Source: Nonomuraea zeae (GTDB lineage: Bacteria > Actinomycetota > Actinomycetes > Streptosporangiales > Streptosporangiaceae). From it: a stretch of DNA of 45,925 nucleotides. The stretch spans positions 1 to 45,925 of the forward strand of contig NZ_VCKX01000072.1 in assembly GCF_005889725.1 (NCBI RefSeq), read 5' to 3'. Below are positions 17,370 through 26,191 of this stretch, in pieces. Within the stretch, counting starts at the first letter, position 1. Each line of letters starts with the position of its first letter. The position numbers and the translations under genes were made by a program. The notes under the pieces were generated by a model. That model made no database searches and had not been told where the DNA came from. It saw nothing but the letters and a program-made list of their open reading frames with translations.

Positions 17370-18512
17370 ATGTTCGGCATTGTCCGCCCGTGTCAGCACG
17401 TCCTGTGCAAGGGGCTCTACGCGGACTGGATGGGTCATCTGTGCGGGCTCTGCCTGGCGCTCCGCGACGAGCACGGCCACCTGTCCCGGCTGGTGACCAA
17501 CTACGACGGCCTGCTCGTGTCCGTCCTCACCGAGGCCCAGTCGTCCACGTCCGCGGCGCGCCGGAGAGCGGGCCCGTGCGCGCTACGCGGCTTCAAGGGC
17601 GCCGACGTGGTGGAGTCCGAGGGGGTACGGCTGGCGGCCTCGGTGTCGCTGCTCCTGGCGGCCGGCAAGGTGAGCGACCACGTGGCGGACCGGGACGGCG
17701 CGTACGCCCGCCGCCCGGTCGCCGCCGGCGCCACCCGCCTGGCCGGTCGCTGGTCCTCGGCAGGCACGGCCATGGCCGGCACGCTGGGGTTCGACCCCAC
17801 CCCGCTGACGGCCGCGGCCGGTCGCCAGGCGCTCCTGGAACAGGTCCCCGCCCAGGCGCCCGGGGGGAGCGGCGCGGCGCCCGGGTTACGAGAGCTGACG
17901 GGGCCCACCGAGGACGCCGTGGCCGCCGCGTTCGCCCACACAGGGGTGCTCGCGGGGAGGCCGCACAACCGGGAGGCGCTGGAAGCGGCCGGTCGCGGAT
18001 TCGGGAGGCTGGCACACCTGATCGACGCGGTGGAGGACCTGGCCGACGACCGCGCGTCCGGGGCGTACAACCCGCTGGTGGCCACCGGCACCGGCCTGGA
18101 GGAGGCGCGCCGCCACTGCGACGCCGCGCACGCCGACCTGCGCGCCGCCGTGGACGGGCTCGACCTGCCCAACCCCGGCCTGACGCGCGCCCTGCTGGTG
18201 CGGGAGACCGGCAGCGCCGTCTCCCGAGCCTTCGCCGTCGCCGGAACGCCCGGCACCGGCCACCCGCCCGGCGATCCCGGCGCGCCGCCGGGACGGCGGC
18301 CGCCGAAGCGGGACCCCGGCGGGCTGCTGTCGCTGGCGTGCGCCGCCCTGACCTGCTGCACGTGCGGCCTGTACCGGCCCGCCTGGGACGAGGAGCGCGA
18401 TGGCTCCTTCTGCGCGCGCTTCGACTGCTCCGGCTGCGACTGCTGCAGTAACTGCTGCTCCTGCTGCCCGGGCGAGGACGGCTGCGGCTGCGACGGCTGC
18501 GGCTGCGACTGA
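17370..18512 (+). CDS. DUF5685 family protein with cysteine-rich C-terminal tail
   Basis: 380 residues. The N-terminus FGIVRPCQHVLCKGLYADWMGHLCGLCLALRDEHG is the DUF5685 signature, with four conserved Cys (C8, C13, C25, C28). The middle is all-helical and includes LAHLIDAVEDLADDRASGAYNPL, whose paired acidic residues recall the Asp-rich segments of prenyltransferase-like helical folds (weak analogy, inference). The last 45 residues are unusual: CCTCG, then a run of Cys-Asp-Gly units ending in GCGCDGCGCD, about 20 Cys in all. This could bind metal or be modified. RBS AAGGGGA precedes the ATG. Family function is unknown; members are widespread in actinobacteria. Confidence 0.82.
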   Translation: MFGIVRPCQHVLCKGLYADWMGHLCGLCLALRDEHGHLSRLVTNYDGLLVSVLTEAQSSTSAARRRAGPCALRGFKGADVVESEGVRLAASVSLLLAAGKVSDHVADRDGAYARRPVAAGATRLAGRWSSAGTAMAGTLGFDPTPLTAAAGRQALLEQVPAQAPGGSGAAPGLRELTGPTEDAVAAAFAHTGVLAGRPHNREALEAAGRGFGRLAHLIDAVEDLADDRASGAYNPLVATGTGLEEARRHCDAAHADLRAAVDGLDLPNPGLTRALLVRETGSAVSRAFAVAGTPGTGHPPGDPGAPPGRRPPKRDPGGLLSLACAALTCCTCGLYRPAWDEERDGSFCARFDCSGCDCCSNCCSCCPGEDGCGCDGCGCD

Positions 18513-18536
18513 CTGCCGCGGGCCACGCTTGATATT

Positions 18537-18551
18537 TGGTGAACTACACCA
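18537..18551. promoter_or_regulatory. Candidate ROK operator, site 1
   Basis: TGGTG-AACTA-CACCA is a perfect 5-bp inverted repeat with a 5-bp spacer, at the 3' end of the ROK gene. The same 15-mer with two changes occurs at the ROK start (19746-19760). It could be an autoregulatory site or chance. Confidence 0.35.
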
Positions 18552-19761
18552 TTATTGGTAGGGGAGAGGCTGCGGACAACGGGCCGATCTCGGGGTTGAA
18601 GAGCATCTTGGACAGGTGCTCGACGCCGTAACACACGGCCCCGACCGCCACGCACTCGTCGCCGAGCACGGAGGCCCGCAACTCCGGAGTGCGCAGGCAC
18701 ATCGTCTCGAGCTCGCCCCTCAGCGGCTCGATGAGCACGTCGGCCGATCGGGAGAAGCCGCCGCCGAGCACCACCAGGTCGGGGTCCACGGTGAGGGCCA
18801 TCGCGGTGGTGGCCAGCGCGAGCACCTTGACGTAGCGCAGGACGGCACGGCGCGCCTCGACGTCACCGCGCCTGGCGGCCTCGAACACCGCTCCGGCGAC
18901 CGCGTCGGGCGGCGTGCCGGGCTCCACGGCGGGGACGGCCTGCAGAAGCTCGCCCACGTGACCGAGATTGAACAGCGGATGCACGCCGATCTCCCCCGCC
19001 GCACCTCCGCCGCCGCGCAGGGGGACTCCATCGAGTACGACGGCGGCTCCGGCCCGCCGGCCGACGTGCAGGAAGATCAGATTCCGGGTGTCGCGAGCGA
19101 TGCCCCTGCGGCACTCCGCGAGCGCGGCGAGCCTGCTGTCGTTCTCCACGAGGACCGCGCAGCGGAGTCGCGCGCCGAGATGATCGGTCAGCGGCACGCT
19201 CGACCAGTCCCGGATGGCCCGCGAGAGTACGACGCGTCCCTCCAGGTCGACATAGCCCGTACTGCCCGCGACCGCGATCCAGACGTCGGCGGCGGCGGTG
19301 CCCGAGCCGGCCAGGCAGGCGTCGACGGCCCTGTCCACGGCGGCCAGCCGCTCGGCGCGCGGCTGCTCGGGGGTGACCGGCTCGCGCGTGGTGTGCAGGA
19401 CGTTGCCGTCGAGGTCGGCCACGACGGCGAGCACCTTGTGCGCTCCTATGTCGAGCCCTATCACCCGGCCCGCCTCCGCGCGGAACCGGTAGCGGCGCGC
19501 GGGCCTGCCCTTCTCTCCGCCGCTCGGGTCCATCTGGGCCACCCAGCCCAGCTCCATCAGGTCCTTGACCACCACCTTGATGGTGGCTCTGGCCAGGTCG
19601 GCGCGCTCGGCGAGCCTGGTCAGCGTCGCCGGCCCTTCGGCGCGCAGGGCGGAGAGCGCCGCGAGCGCGTTGAGACGCCGGAGCCGCTGAAGGTCGCCGC
19701 CAGTCACGGGGAGCGTCACTGATAACCCTTCTTGACGAATCTTAATGGTGAACTCCATCAT
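18544..19761 (-). CDS. ROK-family transcriptional regulator
   Basis: 405 residues. The N-terminal winged helix (about 20-95: RRLNALAALSALRAEGPATLTRLAERADLARATIKVVVKDLMELGWV) is followed by a ROK sugar-kinase-like domain: VIGLDIGAHKVLAVVADLDGNV (phosphate 1), IAVAGSTGYVDLEG, CAVLVENDSRLAALAE, GGGGAAGEIGVHPLF and PDLVVLGGGFSRS. The zinc motif usual in ROK proteins (GH-x9-11-CxCGxxGCxE) is missing here; after GVHPLFNLGHVGELLQAV there are no such cysteines. Family knowledge: NagC/Mlc-like repressors sense amino sugars or glucose. It diverges from a GH20 hexosaminidase gene 62 bp away and probably controls it and the downstream importer. ATGs at 19761 and 19758 are both possible. Confidence 0.87.
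   Translation of the reverse strand: MMEFTIKIRQEGLSVTLPVTGGDLQRLRRLNALAALSALRAEGPATLTRLAERADLARATIKVVVKDLMELGWVAQMDPSGGEKGRPARRYRFRAEAGRVIGLDIGAHKVLAVVADLDGNVLHTTREPVTPEQPRAERLAAVDRAVDACLAGSGTAAADVWIAVAGSTGYVDLEGRVVLSRAIRDWSSVPLTDHLGARLRCAVLVENDSRLAALAECRRGIARDTRNLIFLHVGRRAGAAVVLDGVPLRGGGGAAGEIGVHPLFNLGHVGELLQAVPAVEPGTPPDAVAGAVFEAARRGDVEARRAVLRYVKVLALATTAMALTVDPDLVVLGGGFSRSADVLIEPLRGELETMCLRTPELRASVLGDECVAVGAVCYGVEHLSKMLFNPEIGPLSAASPLPIMV
19746..19760. promoter_or_regulatory. Candidate ROK operator, site 2
   Basis: TGGTG-AACTC-CATCA overlaps the ROK start codons and lies in the 62-bp divergent region with GH20. It matches site 1 (18537-18551) at 13 of 15 positions. Part of it is codons for Met-Glu-Phe-Thr, so coding constraint could explain some of the match. 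Confidence 0.35.
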
Positions 19762-19823
19762 AAATGCTCATCGCACCGCGAAGTAAGCACTCCTCGCCGT
19801 CCCCGCCCCGCTCGTAGCGCGGG

Positions 19824-21479
19824 GTGATCCGCCGTATCCCGACCCCCGACCCCCAGGGACCTGTCTTGCTGCTGCCACGACCCGTTCACCTCACCCGAGA
19901 CGGTACGGAACCCTTCGCCCTCACCACGGCCACAGTGATCGCCGCACCCCCCGAGCTCTCGCGGGTGGAAGGCTGGCTGCGGGCCGCGCTGTTCCCGGTG
20001 ACCGGCCTGACGCTGCCGTCCGGAGTGCCGCAGCCAGGGGCGATCGAGTTCACCCTGGCGGCCGGGCTCGGCCACGAAGCCTATCGCCTGGCCGTACGGC
20101 CCGGCGGGGTGCGCATCGAGGCCGGGGACGCGGCCGGGGCGTTCTACGGCGCGCAGACCCTGCGCCAGTTGCTTCCGCCCGCGGCCTTCCGCAGCGGCGC
20201 GGTCGGCGAGACGGACTGGACCATCGCGCCGGTCACCATCGCCGACCGGCCGAGATTCCGGTGGCGTGGCTGCCTGATCGACGTGGCCAGGCACTTCCTG
20301 CCGAAGCCCGACCTGCTGCGGTACATCGACCTGCTGGCCGCGCACAAGCTCAACGTGCTGCATCTGCACCTCACCGACGACCAGGGCTGGCGCTTCGAGG
20401 TGACGGGCTATCCGAAGCTGACCGAAGTCGGCGCCTGGCGAAGGGAGAGCCCGCTGGGATCGCGCCGGCACGGCCTGTTCGACGGCCGCCCGCACGGTGG
20501 CTTCTACACCCAGGAGGACCTGCGCGAGATCGTGTCGTACGCGGCGGACCGGTTCGTCACCGTGGTGCCGGAGATCGAGCTGCCCGGGCACTCGCAGGCG
20601 GCCATCGCCGCCTATCCGGAGCTGGGCAACCTCGACGACCGGCTGGAGGTCGGCACCCAGTGGGGGGTATCCCCCAACGTGCTCAACGTCGAGGACACCA
20701 CGCTCGCCTTCTACCGGGACGTGCTCGACCAGGTCATGGAGATCTTCCCGGGCGAGTACGTCTGCGTGGGCGGTGACGAGTGCCCCAAGGCGCAGTGGCG
20801 GGAGAGCCCGTCGGCCCAGCGGCGCATCCGCGAGCTCGGCCTGCGCGACGAGGAGGAGTTGCAGAGCTGGTTCGTCCGCCAGTTCGCCGAGCATCTGGCG
20901 GCCCGCGGGCGACGCCTGCTGGGGTGGGACGAGATCATCGAGGGGGGCCTGCCGCCGGGTGCGACCGTGGCGTCCTGGCGCGGCACGTACGGCGCGGTCG
21001 TGGCGGCCAGAGCCGGCCACGACGTGGTCACCTGCCCGTTCACCCAGCTCTACCTCGACTTCCGGCAGTCGGACCGGGCCGACGAGCCGATCCCGATCGG
21101 CAACGTGATCTCGCTGCGCGATGTCCATGCCTTCGAGCCGGTGCCGCCGGAGCTCACCGAGGCCGAGTCGAGCCGCGTGCTCGGCGCGCAGGCGAACCTC
21201 TGGACGGAGCACATCGACACGCCTCGCGCGCTCGACTACATGGCCTTCCCCCGGCTGTCGGCCTTCGCCGAGGTCGTGTGGAGCCCCCGAGGAGGTGACT
21301 TCGACGACTTCCGCGCGCGGCTGCGCCACCACGAGCGACGGCTCGCCGCGCTGGGCGTGGAGTACCGCAAAGAGACCGGGCCCGAGCCGTGGCAGACCCG
21401 GCCGGACGTCCGGGGCTGGCCGCGGGAGCTGGCTGAGACCGAGGCCGAGGTGTCGGCCTGGACCCGCAACATCCGATGA
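19824..21479 (+). CDS. GH20 beta-N-acetylhexosaminidase, apparently cytosolic
   Basis: 551 residues. An N-terminal GH20b-like domain (about 15-140) precedes the catalytic barrel starting at RFRWRGCLIDVARHFLPK. Visible motifs are HLHLTDDQGWRFE, VVPEIELPGHSQAA, the catalytic pair VGGDECPK (D318-E319), LGWDEIIEGG, ATVASWRG and GAQANLWTEHID. Family knowledge: substrate-assisted removal of terminal GlcNAc/GalNAc. No signal peptide is visible from the GTG at 19824, which suggests that it acts on imported oligosaccharides delivered by the downstream ABC importer; a TTG at 19865 is an alternative start. It heads the ROK-controlled operon and is followed after 22 bp by the PLD-like gene. Confidence 0.92.
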   Translation: MIRRIPTPDPQGPVLLLPRPVHLTRDGTEPFALTTATVIAAPPELSRVEGWLRAALFPVTGLTLPSGVPQPGAIEFTLAAGLGHEAYRLAVRPGGVRIEAGDAAGAFYGAQTLRQLLPPAAFRSGAVGETDWTIAPVTIADRPRFRWRGCLIDVARHFLPKPDLLRYIDLLAAHKLNVLHLHLTDDQGWRFEVTGYPKLTEVGAWRRESPLGSRRHGLFDGRPHGGFYTQEDLREIVSYAADRFVTVVPEIELPGHSQAAIAAYPELGNLDDRLEVGTQWGVSPNVLNVEDTTLAFYRDVLDQVMEIFPGEYVCVGGDECPKAQWRESPSAQRRIRELGLRDEEELQSWFVRQFAEHLAARGRRLLGWDEIIEGGLPPGATVASWRGTYGAVVAARAGHDVVTCPFTQLYLDFRQSDRADEPIPIGNVISLRDVHAFEPVPPELTEAESSRVLGAQANLWTEHIDTPRALDYMAFPRLSAFAEVVWSPRGGDFDDFRARLRHHERRLAALGVEYRKETGPEPWQTRPDVRGWPRELAETEAEVSAWTRNIR

Positions 21480-21501
21480 GACCTCAGTGAGAGAAGCGAG
21501 C

Positions 21502-23874
21502 ATGATCAAACGCCTGTCCGTCATCCTGATCGGCTTATCCTGCCTGCTCGGCGTGATCACTCCGGCCCGGGCGGCGACTCCCCAGCTGTCGGCGCACTTC
21601 AGCAGGCCGAGCATCGACGGCACCCTCGACGGCTCCCTGCTGACGACGCTGCTGGGCCTGATCGACCTGGCCGCGCCGGGCTCCACCCTGCGGGTGGCGA
21701 CCTATGTGCTGGAAATCGGGGCCGTCAAGGACAAGCTCGTGGCGGCGCACGAGCGCGATGTCGACGTACGGGTGGTGTCCGAGGGGTCCGGTCACAACCC
21801 GCTGCTCGACAGCCTGGCTGCCGCCGGCGTGCCGGTCACGCTCTGCGACATGGGCTGCAACGGCCCGGACACCGACATCAACCACCACAAGTTCTTCGTG
21901 TTCAGCAGGCTCACGGACGGCAGGACCGACGTGGTCGTGCAGAGCTCGCAGAACCTCGGCCCGCAGAACGGCCTCCACCAGAACATGCTGATCAGCTCGG
22001 GCGACGCCGGACTGGCCGAGGGCTACCGGCAGGCGTTCGACACGCTGGTCTCCCAGGTGCGGACATCGTGGCGGGCGCCGTTCACCTCCACCAGCGGAAA
22101 GGTCACGGTCTGGATGGAGCCCCGCGACACCACCTACGATCAGCACACCTACGGCAGCGCCGACCTGGTCGCGGCGATGATCCACGACGTGGGCTGCCCC
22201 GGCACGATCCGCCTGGTGCAGTCGCAGTTCGCCACTGACCGGCCGCTCGTCATCGGCGAGCTCAAGGCGAAGAAGCAGCAGGGGTGCACCGTCCAGGTGC
22301 TCGTCGCCGAGGGCAACCAGACCGTCGCGACCGCCCAGGAGCTCGCGAAGGGCGGGATCGTGGTGCACACCTTCAGGCCCGGCGGCTGCCACTACCCGGC
22401 CGGGGGCACCTGCGAGCCCGACGGCATCCACTCGAAGATCATCCTGGTGGACGGGCCGTCGGCGGCGGCCGGCGGCGCGACGCGGCGCTACGTCTACACC
22501 GGCTCCCACAACCTCAACAACGGCTCCCTCGCCGCCTCGGACGACTCGTTCGTCCGCGTCGACGACGCGGGGATCTACGCGGCGTACGACGCGGACTTCA
22601 CCTCCATGCTGGACGAAGTGATCAAGTTCGTCCCCTCCGCCTTCCCCGGGGCCGCGCTCCAGATGGCCGCCAACGGCCCCGACGACCAGCGAGCACCCAG
22701 GGCGGCCGCCACGCGGGCCGGCTACACGGCTGTGACCTGGGAGGACGACCCGAATCGCGCCTCGGTGGACGGCACCGAGGTGTACGCGCGCATCTACCAC
22801 GACGGGCAGCCGGTGACCGGTCCCGTGCGGGTCTCGATGGGCGGGGTCGGGTGCGCCACCGGCTGGAACCACGTGCAGCCGTCGGTCGGCGTCGACGACA
22901 CGGGCAACGCCTACGTCGCCTGGGCCGAGGACGCCGACTGCCGGGGCGAGCACAACATCGCGGTACGGAGGCTCTCGCCGGGGGGCACCCTGAGCCCGGC
23001 CGTCTGGGCGAACGATCCGCAGTGGAGCGGCGACCAGACCAGGCCGAGGATCGCGGTTGGCGGCAACGGCGGGTTGACGGTGGCCTGGGAGGACGTACCG
23101 TCCGGGACCGTCCGGGCGGCCGGCTACTCCTCGCTGGCCTCGCGCGCCTTCGGGCCGCTCCAGGTGGGCGCGGGGGACCGGCCGGACGTGGCCGTCGACG
23201 GCGCGGGCACCGCGACCGTGGTCTGGCAGCAGGCGCCCGACGTGTACGGCAAGCGGATCTCGGCGGCGGGCGCGACCGTCGCGGCCGCCACGAAGATCAA
23301 CACCAATACGGCCACCCAGCACCTGGCCCCCGCGGTGGCGACGACTCCGGCGGGCGACAGCGTCGTCGTCTGGAGCGACAACGTGGCGGTCACCGGGGGT
23401 GACGTGACGACCGTCTGGCGCGTGCGGATGCGGGGTCTCACCCCCTCCCTGGGGTCGAGGTTCGCGGAAAGCCCCGTCGCGTTCGGAAAGTACGCTCCGA
23501 ACACGGTCTCCGACGGCGGCAAGGAGTACCCACCGCTCTGCGGGAAGGTGGCATCGGTGGACAAGTGCGCGGTCCAGGGGTCGCCGTCCATCGCCGTCGA
23601 CGACACCGGGCGGTTCGTCGTCGGCTGGACCGAGTCCGACATCTGGCACAGCGGTCGTTCCTACGAGGTGTACGCCCGCGGATTCAACGCCGACGGGACG
23701 ACGACCGGCCGCTTTCCCTGCGAGCGCATGAACCCGAACACGACCGGCAACCAGTCGGGGACCGCCGTCACCGCCGGCGGCACCGGATTCCAGCTGTTCT
23801 ACGCCGAGGACTTCGACGTCAACGGATACAGCGACGTCGTGGCGAGGACCGGCTTCACCAACACCGGAGTCTGA
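21502..23874 (+). CDS. Secreted phospholipase D-like protein with C-terminal propeller-like repeats
   Basis: 790 residues. The signal peptide (MIKRLSVILIGLSCLLGVITPARA) contains a TTA codon at position 12. Residues about 30-385 form a two-copy PLD domain. The second HKD motif IHSKIILVD is complete (H310, K312, D317). The first is NHHKFFVFS (H128, K130) with the Asp position replaced. Residues 390-790 contain repeating blades each carrying a VxW-acidic core (AVTWEDDP, YVAWAEDA, LTVAWEDV, TVVWQQAP, VVVWSDNV, VVGWTESD), probably a beta-propeller. Family knowledge: PLD-fold enzymes cut phosphodiesters in lipids or nucleic acids. Here in a sugar-uptake operon, the substrate could be a phosphodiester-bearing glycan or lipid (inference). 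Confidence 0.85.
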   Translation: MIKRLSVILIGLSCLLGVITPARAATPQLSAHFSRPSIDGTLDGSLLTTLLGLIDLAAPGSTLRVATYVLEIGAVKDKLVAAHERDVDVRVVSEGSGHNPLLDSLAAAGVPVTLCDMGCNGPDTDINHHKFFVFSRLTDGRTDVVVQSSQNLGPQNGLHQNMLISSGDAGLAEGYRQAFDTLVSQVRTSWRAPFTSTSGKVTVWMEPRDTTYDQHTYGSADLVAAMIHDVGCPGTIRLVQSQFATDRPLVIGELKAKKQQGCTVQVLVAEGNQTVATAQELAKGGIVVHTFRPGGCHYPAGGTCEPDGIHSKIILVDGPSAAAGGATRRYVYTGSHNLNNGSLAASDDSFVRVDDAGIYAAYDADFTSMLDEVIKFVPSAFPGAALQMAANGPDDQRAPRAAATRAGYTAVTWEDDPNRASVDGTEVYARIYHDGQPVTGPVRVSMGGVGCATGWNHVQPSVGVDDTGNAYVAWAEDADCRGEHNIAVRRLSPGGTLSPAVWANDPQWSGDQTRPRIAVGGNGGLTVAWEDVPSGTVRAAGYSSLASRAFGPLQVGAGDRPDVAVDGAGTATVVWQQAPDVYGKRISAAGATVAAATKINTNTATQHLAPAVATTPAGDSVVVWSDNVAVTGGDVTTVWRVRMRGLTPSLGSRFAESPVAFGKYAPNTVSDGGKEYPPLCGKVASVDKCAVQGSPSIAVDDTGRFVVGWTESDIWHSGRSYEVYARGFNADGTTTGRFPCERMNPNTTGNQSGTAVTAGGTGFQLFYAEDFDVNGYSDVVARTGFTNTGV

Positions 23875-24013
23875 GACGGGCGCGCCGGTAGCGCGGCGGC
23901 CGCCTGGACCCGTGCCGGGCGCGCCGCGAGCCGGGCCGGCGAGTGACCACTGACCACCACCCCCCTATGCCGTCTTCCGCCTTGCCGACGGCTTCTAGAG
24001 AGAAGGAACCCCT

Positions 24014-25258
24014 GTGCGCCTGCGTACGGCATTAGTCGCTGCCCTGGCCGTGGCTCTGACCGGTTGTGGCTCCGGTCCCGACACCACCACCAAGTCAGGA
24101 AAAATCACTATCAGCTATGCGATCTGGGAGAAGAACGACCAGGCCAGCACCCAGAAGATCATCGACGCCTTCCAGAAGAAGCATCCCGACGTCACGGTGA
24201 AGCTCGAGATCACCCCGTGGGACCAGTACTGGACCAAGCTCCAGACCGCGGCCACCGGCGGCGCGGCCCCCGACGTCTTCTGGATGAACAGCCTCAACGT
24301 CCGCCTGTACGCCAAGGGCGGCGTGATCGCCCCCATCGAGAACGCCGACGTCAGCGCCTTCCCGAAGGCGATCGTGGACGGCTACCGCTACGACGGCAAG
24401 CTGTACGGCATGCCGCGAGACGTCGGCATCCCCATGCTCTGGTACGACAAGGAGCTCTTCGACAAGGCCGGCGTCGCGTACCCGACCGCCGACTGGACCT
24501 GGGACGACCTCAGAGCCGCCGCCAAGAAGCTGACCGACCCGGCCAGGAAGCAGTACGGCCTGCTGGCCCCCATGTGGGACCAGGGCGGCTTCTACAACAC
24601 GATGATTCAGGCCGGTGGCCACGTCATCTCCGCCGACGGCAAGAAGTCGGGCTTCGGCGAGCCCGGCTCCATCCAGGGCCTGGAGTTCTGGACCGACCTG
24701 ATCAACAAGGACAAGGTCGCCCCACCCGCCGAGGTGACCACCGACACCGACCCCATGCAACTGTTCATGACCGGCAAGTACGCCATGTACTACGGCGGAT
24801 CCTGGTTCGCCACCGCGTTCAAGGCCAACACCGAGCGTGGCGACAAGGTCGACGTGGCGCCCCTGCCCAAGGGGCCGGTGCAGGAGGGCATCATCCTGCT
24901 CGGCCTGGCCAACTCCGTCTCGGCCAAGAGCGAGCATCCTGCCGAGAGCGCGGAGTTCGCCGCGTTCATCTCCTCCGACGAGGCCGAGAAGATCCTCAGC
25001 GACTCCGGCGGCGCCTCGGTCTCCTCGCGGGCGGGCACCCAGGACGGCTGGTTCAAGTCCTTCCCGAACTACCACATGAAGGAGGCATTCGACGGCTCGA
25101 TCCCGTACGGCGTGCCGTACCCCGTCTCCCTGAACACCGCCAAGTGGCAGGACGTGCAGAACAAGCTCCTGGCCGAGGCGTGGGCGGGCCGGCGGCCGGC
25201 CGCTGAGGCGGCCAGGGAGATCGCCACGCGGATGAACGAGATCCTGGCCGAGGAGTAG
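24014..25258 (+). CDS. ABC importer sugar-binding lipoprotein (CUT1 type)
   Basis: 414 residues. The lipobox LTGC (Cys about residue 18) follows a short signal helix; codon 7 is TTA. The mature protein begins ITISYAIWEKNDQASTQKIIDAFQKKHPDVTVKLEITPWDQYWTKLQTAATGGAAPDVFWMN, typical of extracellular solute-binding family 1. Other hallmarks are YRYDGKLYGMPRDVGIPMLWYDKELFDKAG and LFMTGKYAMYYGGSW. It binds an oligosaccharide or sugar outside the membrane and passes it to the two permeases encoded next. Given GH20 and ROK upstream, an N-acetylglucosamine-containing glycan is the likely ligand (inference). The GTG start is preceded by GAGAAGGA. Confidence 0.92.
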   Translation: MRLRTALVAALAVALTGCGSGPDTTTKSGKITISYAIWEKNDQASTQKIIDAFQKKHPDVTVKLEITPWDQYWTKLQTAATGGAAPDVFWMNSLNVRLYAKGGVIAPIENADVSAFPKAIVDGYRYDGKLYGMPRDVGIPMLWYDKELFDKAGVAYPTADWTWDDLRAAAKKLTDPARKQYGLLAPMWDQGGFYNTMIQAGGHVISADGKKSGFGEPGSIQGLEFWTDLINKDKVAPPAEVTTDTDPMQLFMTGKYAMYYGGSWFATAFKANTERGDKVDVAPLPKGPVQEGIILLGLANSVSAKSEHPAESAEFAAFISSDEAEKILSDSGGASVSSRAGTQDGWFKSFPNYHMKEAFDGSIPYGVPYPVSLNTAKWQDVQNKLLAEAWAGRRPAAEAAREIATRMNEILAEE

Positions 25259-25261
25259 CCG

Positions 25262-26191
25262 ATGCTGCCGACCGAGGAACGGGCCGCCGCCAGTGCGGTG
25301 GCCCGGCCGGGGCGGCGGTCGCGGCGCGACTGGCTCTGGGGCTATGGGCTGATCGCGCCCATGGCCCTCGGGCTGGCCGTGTTCTACCTGTGGCCGATCG
25401 TCCAGACGCTCTATCTCAGCTTCACCGAGTCCGGCATGTTCGGCGGGCAGACGTGGGTGGGGCTGGACAACTTCGCCGGCCTCTTCGGCGACGAGGAGAT
25501 GCTCGGCGCGCTGCGCAACACGCTGCTCTACTCCGTGCTCGTGCTCATCGGGGTGCCGCTGTCGATCGTGGTCGCGGCGCTGCTCAACGTGCCGGGGTTG
25601 CGCGGGCTCGGCGTCTACCGCACGCTGTACTTCCTGCCGGTGGTCACCATGCCCGCGGCAGTCGGCCTGACCTGGCGCTACCTGTACAACGGCGACTTCG
25701 GACTGATCAACTACCTGCTCGGCCAGGCCGGGATCGACGGGCCCTATTGGGTGTCCGACCCCGAGTTCGCGATCTATGCGGTCGCGGTGGTCGGGATCTG
25801 GAGCTCGCTCGGGTACAACGCGGTGCTGTTCCTGGCCGGGCTGCAGGGCATCCCGAAGCACTATTACGAGGCCGCCGCGATCGACGGCGCGGGCAGGCTG
25901 CGGCAGTTCTTCCGCATCACGCTGCCGCTGCTCACGCCCACCACGTTCTTCGTCGTGGTGATCACGCTGATCAACGCTCTGCAGGTGTTCGACCTGGTCT
26001 ACCTCATGATCGACACCAAGAGCCCGGCGCTGGCGGGCAGCCGTACGATCGTCTACTTCTTCTACGAGCAGGGGTTCGTGCAGAACAGCCGTGGCTACGC
26101 CGCCGCGATCGCGGTCGTCCTGCTGGCCCTGATCCTCGTGCTGACCGCCATCCAGTTCCGGCTGCAGAAGCGGTGGGTCCACTATGAGTAG
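25262..26191 (+). CDS. ABC sugar importer permease (MalF-like)
   Basis: 309 residues with six predicted membrane helices, starting with LIAPMALGLAVFYLWPIVQTLYLSF. The cytosolic EAA loop that contacts the ATPase reads YEAAAIDGAGRLRQFFRITLPLL. It starts three bases after the binding-protein stop and its own end overlaps the next permease by eight bases. No ATPase gene is present in the operon, so a shared MsiK-type ATPase encoded elsewhere is expected, as known for streptomycete CUT1 systems. Confidence 0.93.
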   Translation: MLPTEERAAASAVARPGRRSRRDWLWGYGLIAPMALGLAVFYLWPIVQTLYLSFTESGMFGGQTWVGLDNFAGLFGDEEMLGALRNTLLYSVLVLIGVPLSIVVAALLNVPGLRGLGVYRTLYFLPVVTMPAAVGLTWRYLYNGDFGLINYLLGQAGIDGPYWVSDPEFAIYAVAVVGIWSSLGYNAVLFLAGLQGIPKHYYEAAAIDGAGRLRQFFRITLPLLTPTTFFVVVITLINALQVFDLVYLMIDTKSPALAGSRTIVYFFYEQGFVQNSRGYAAAIAVVLLALILVLTAIQFRLQKRWVHYE

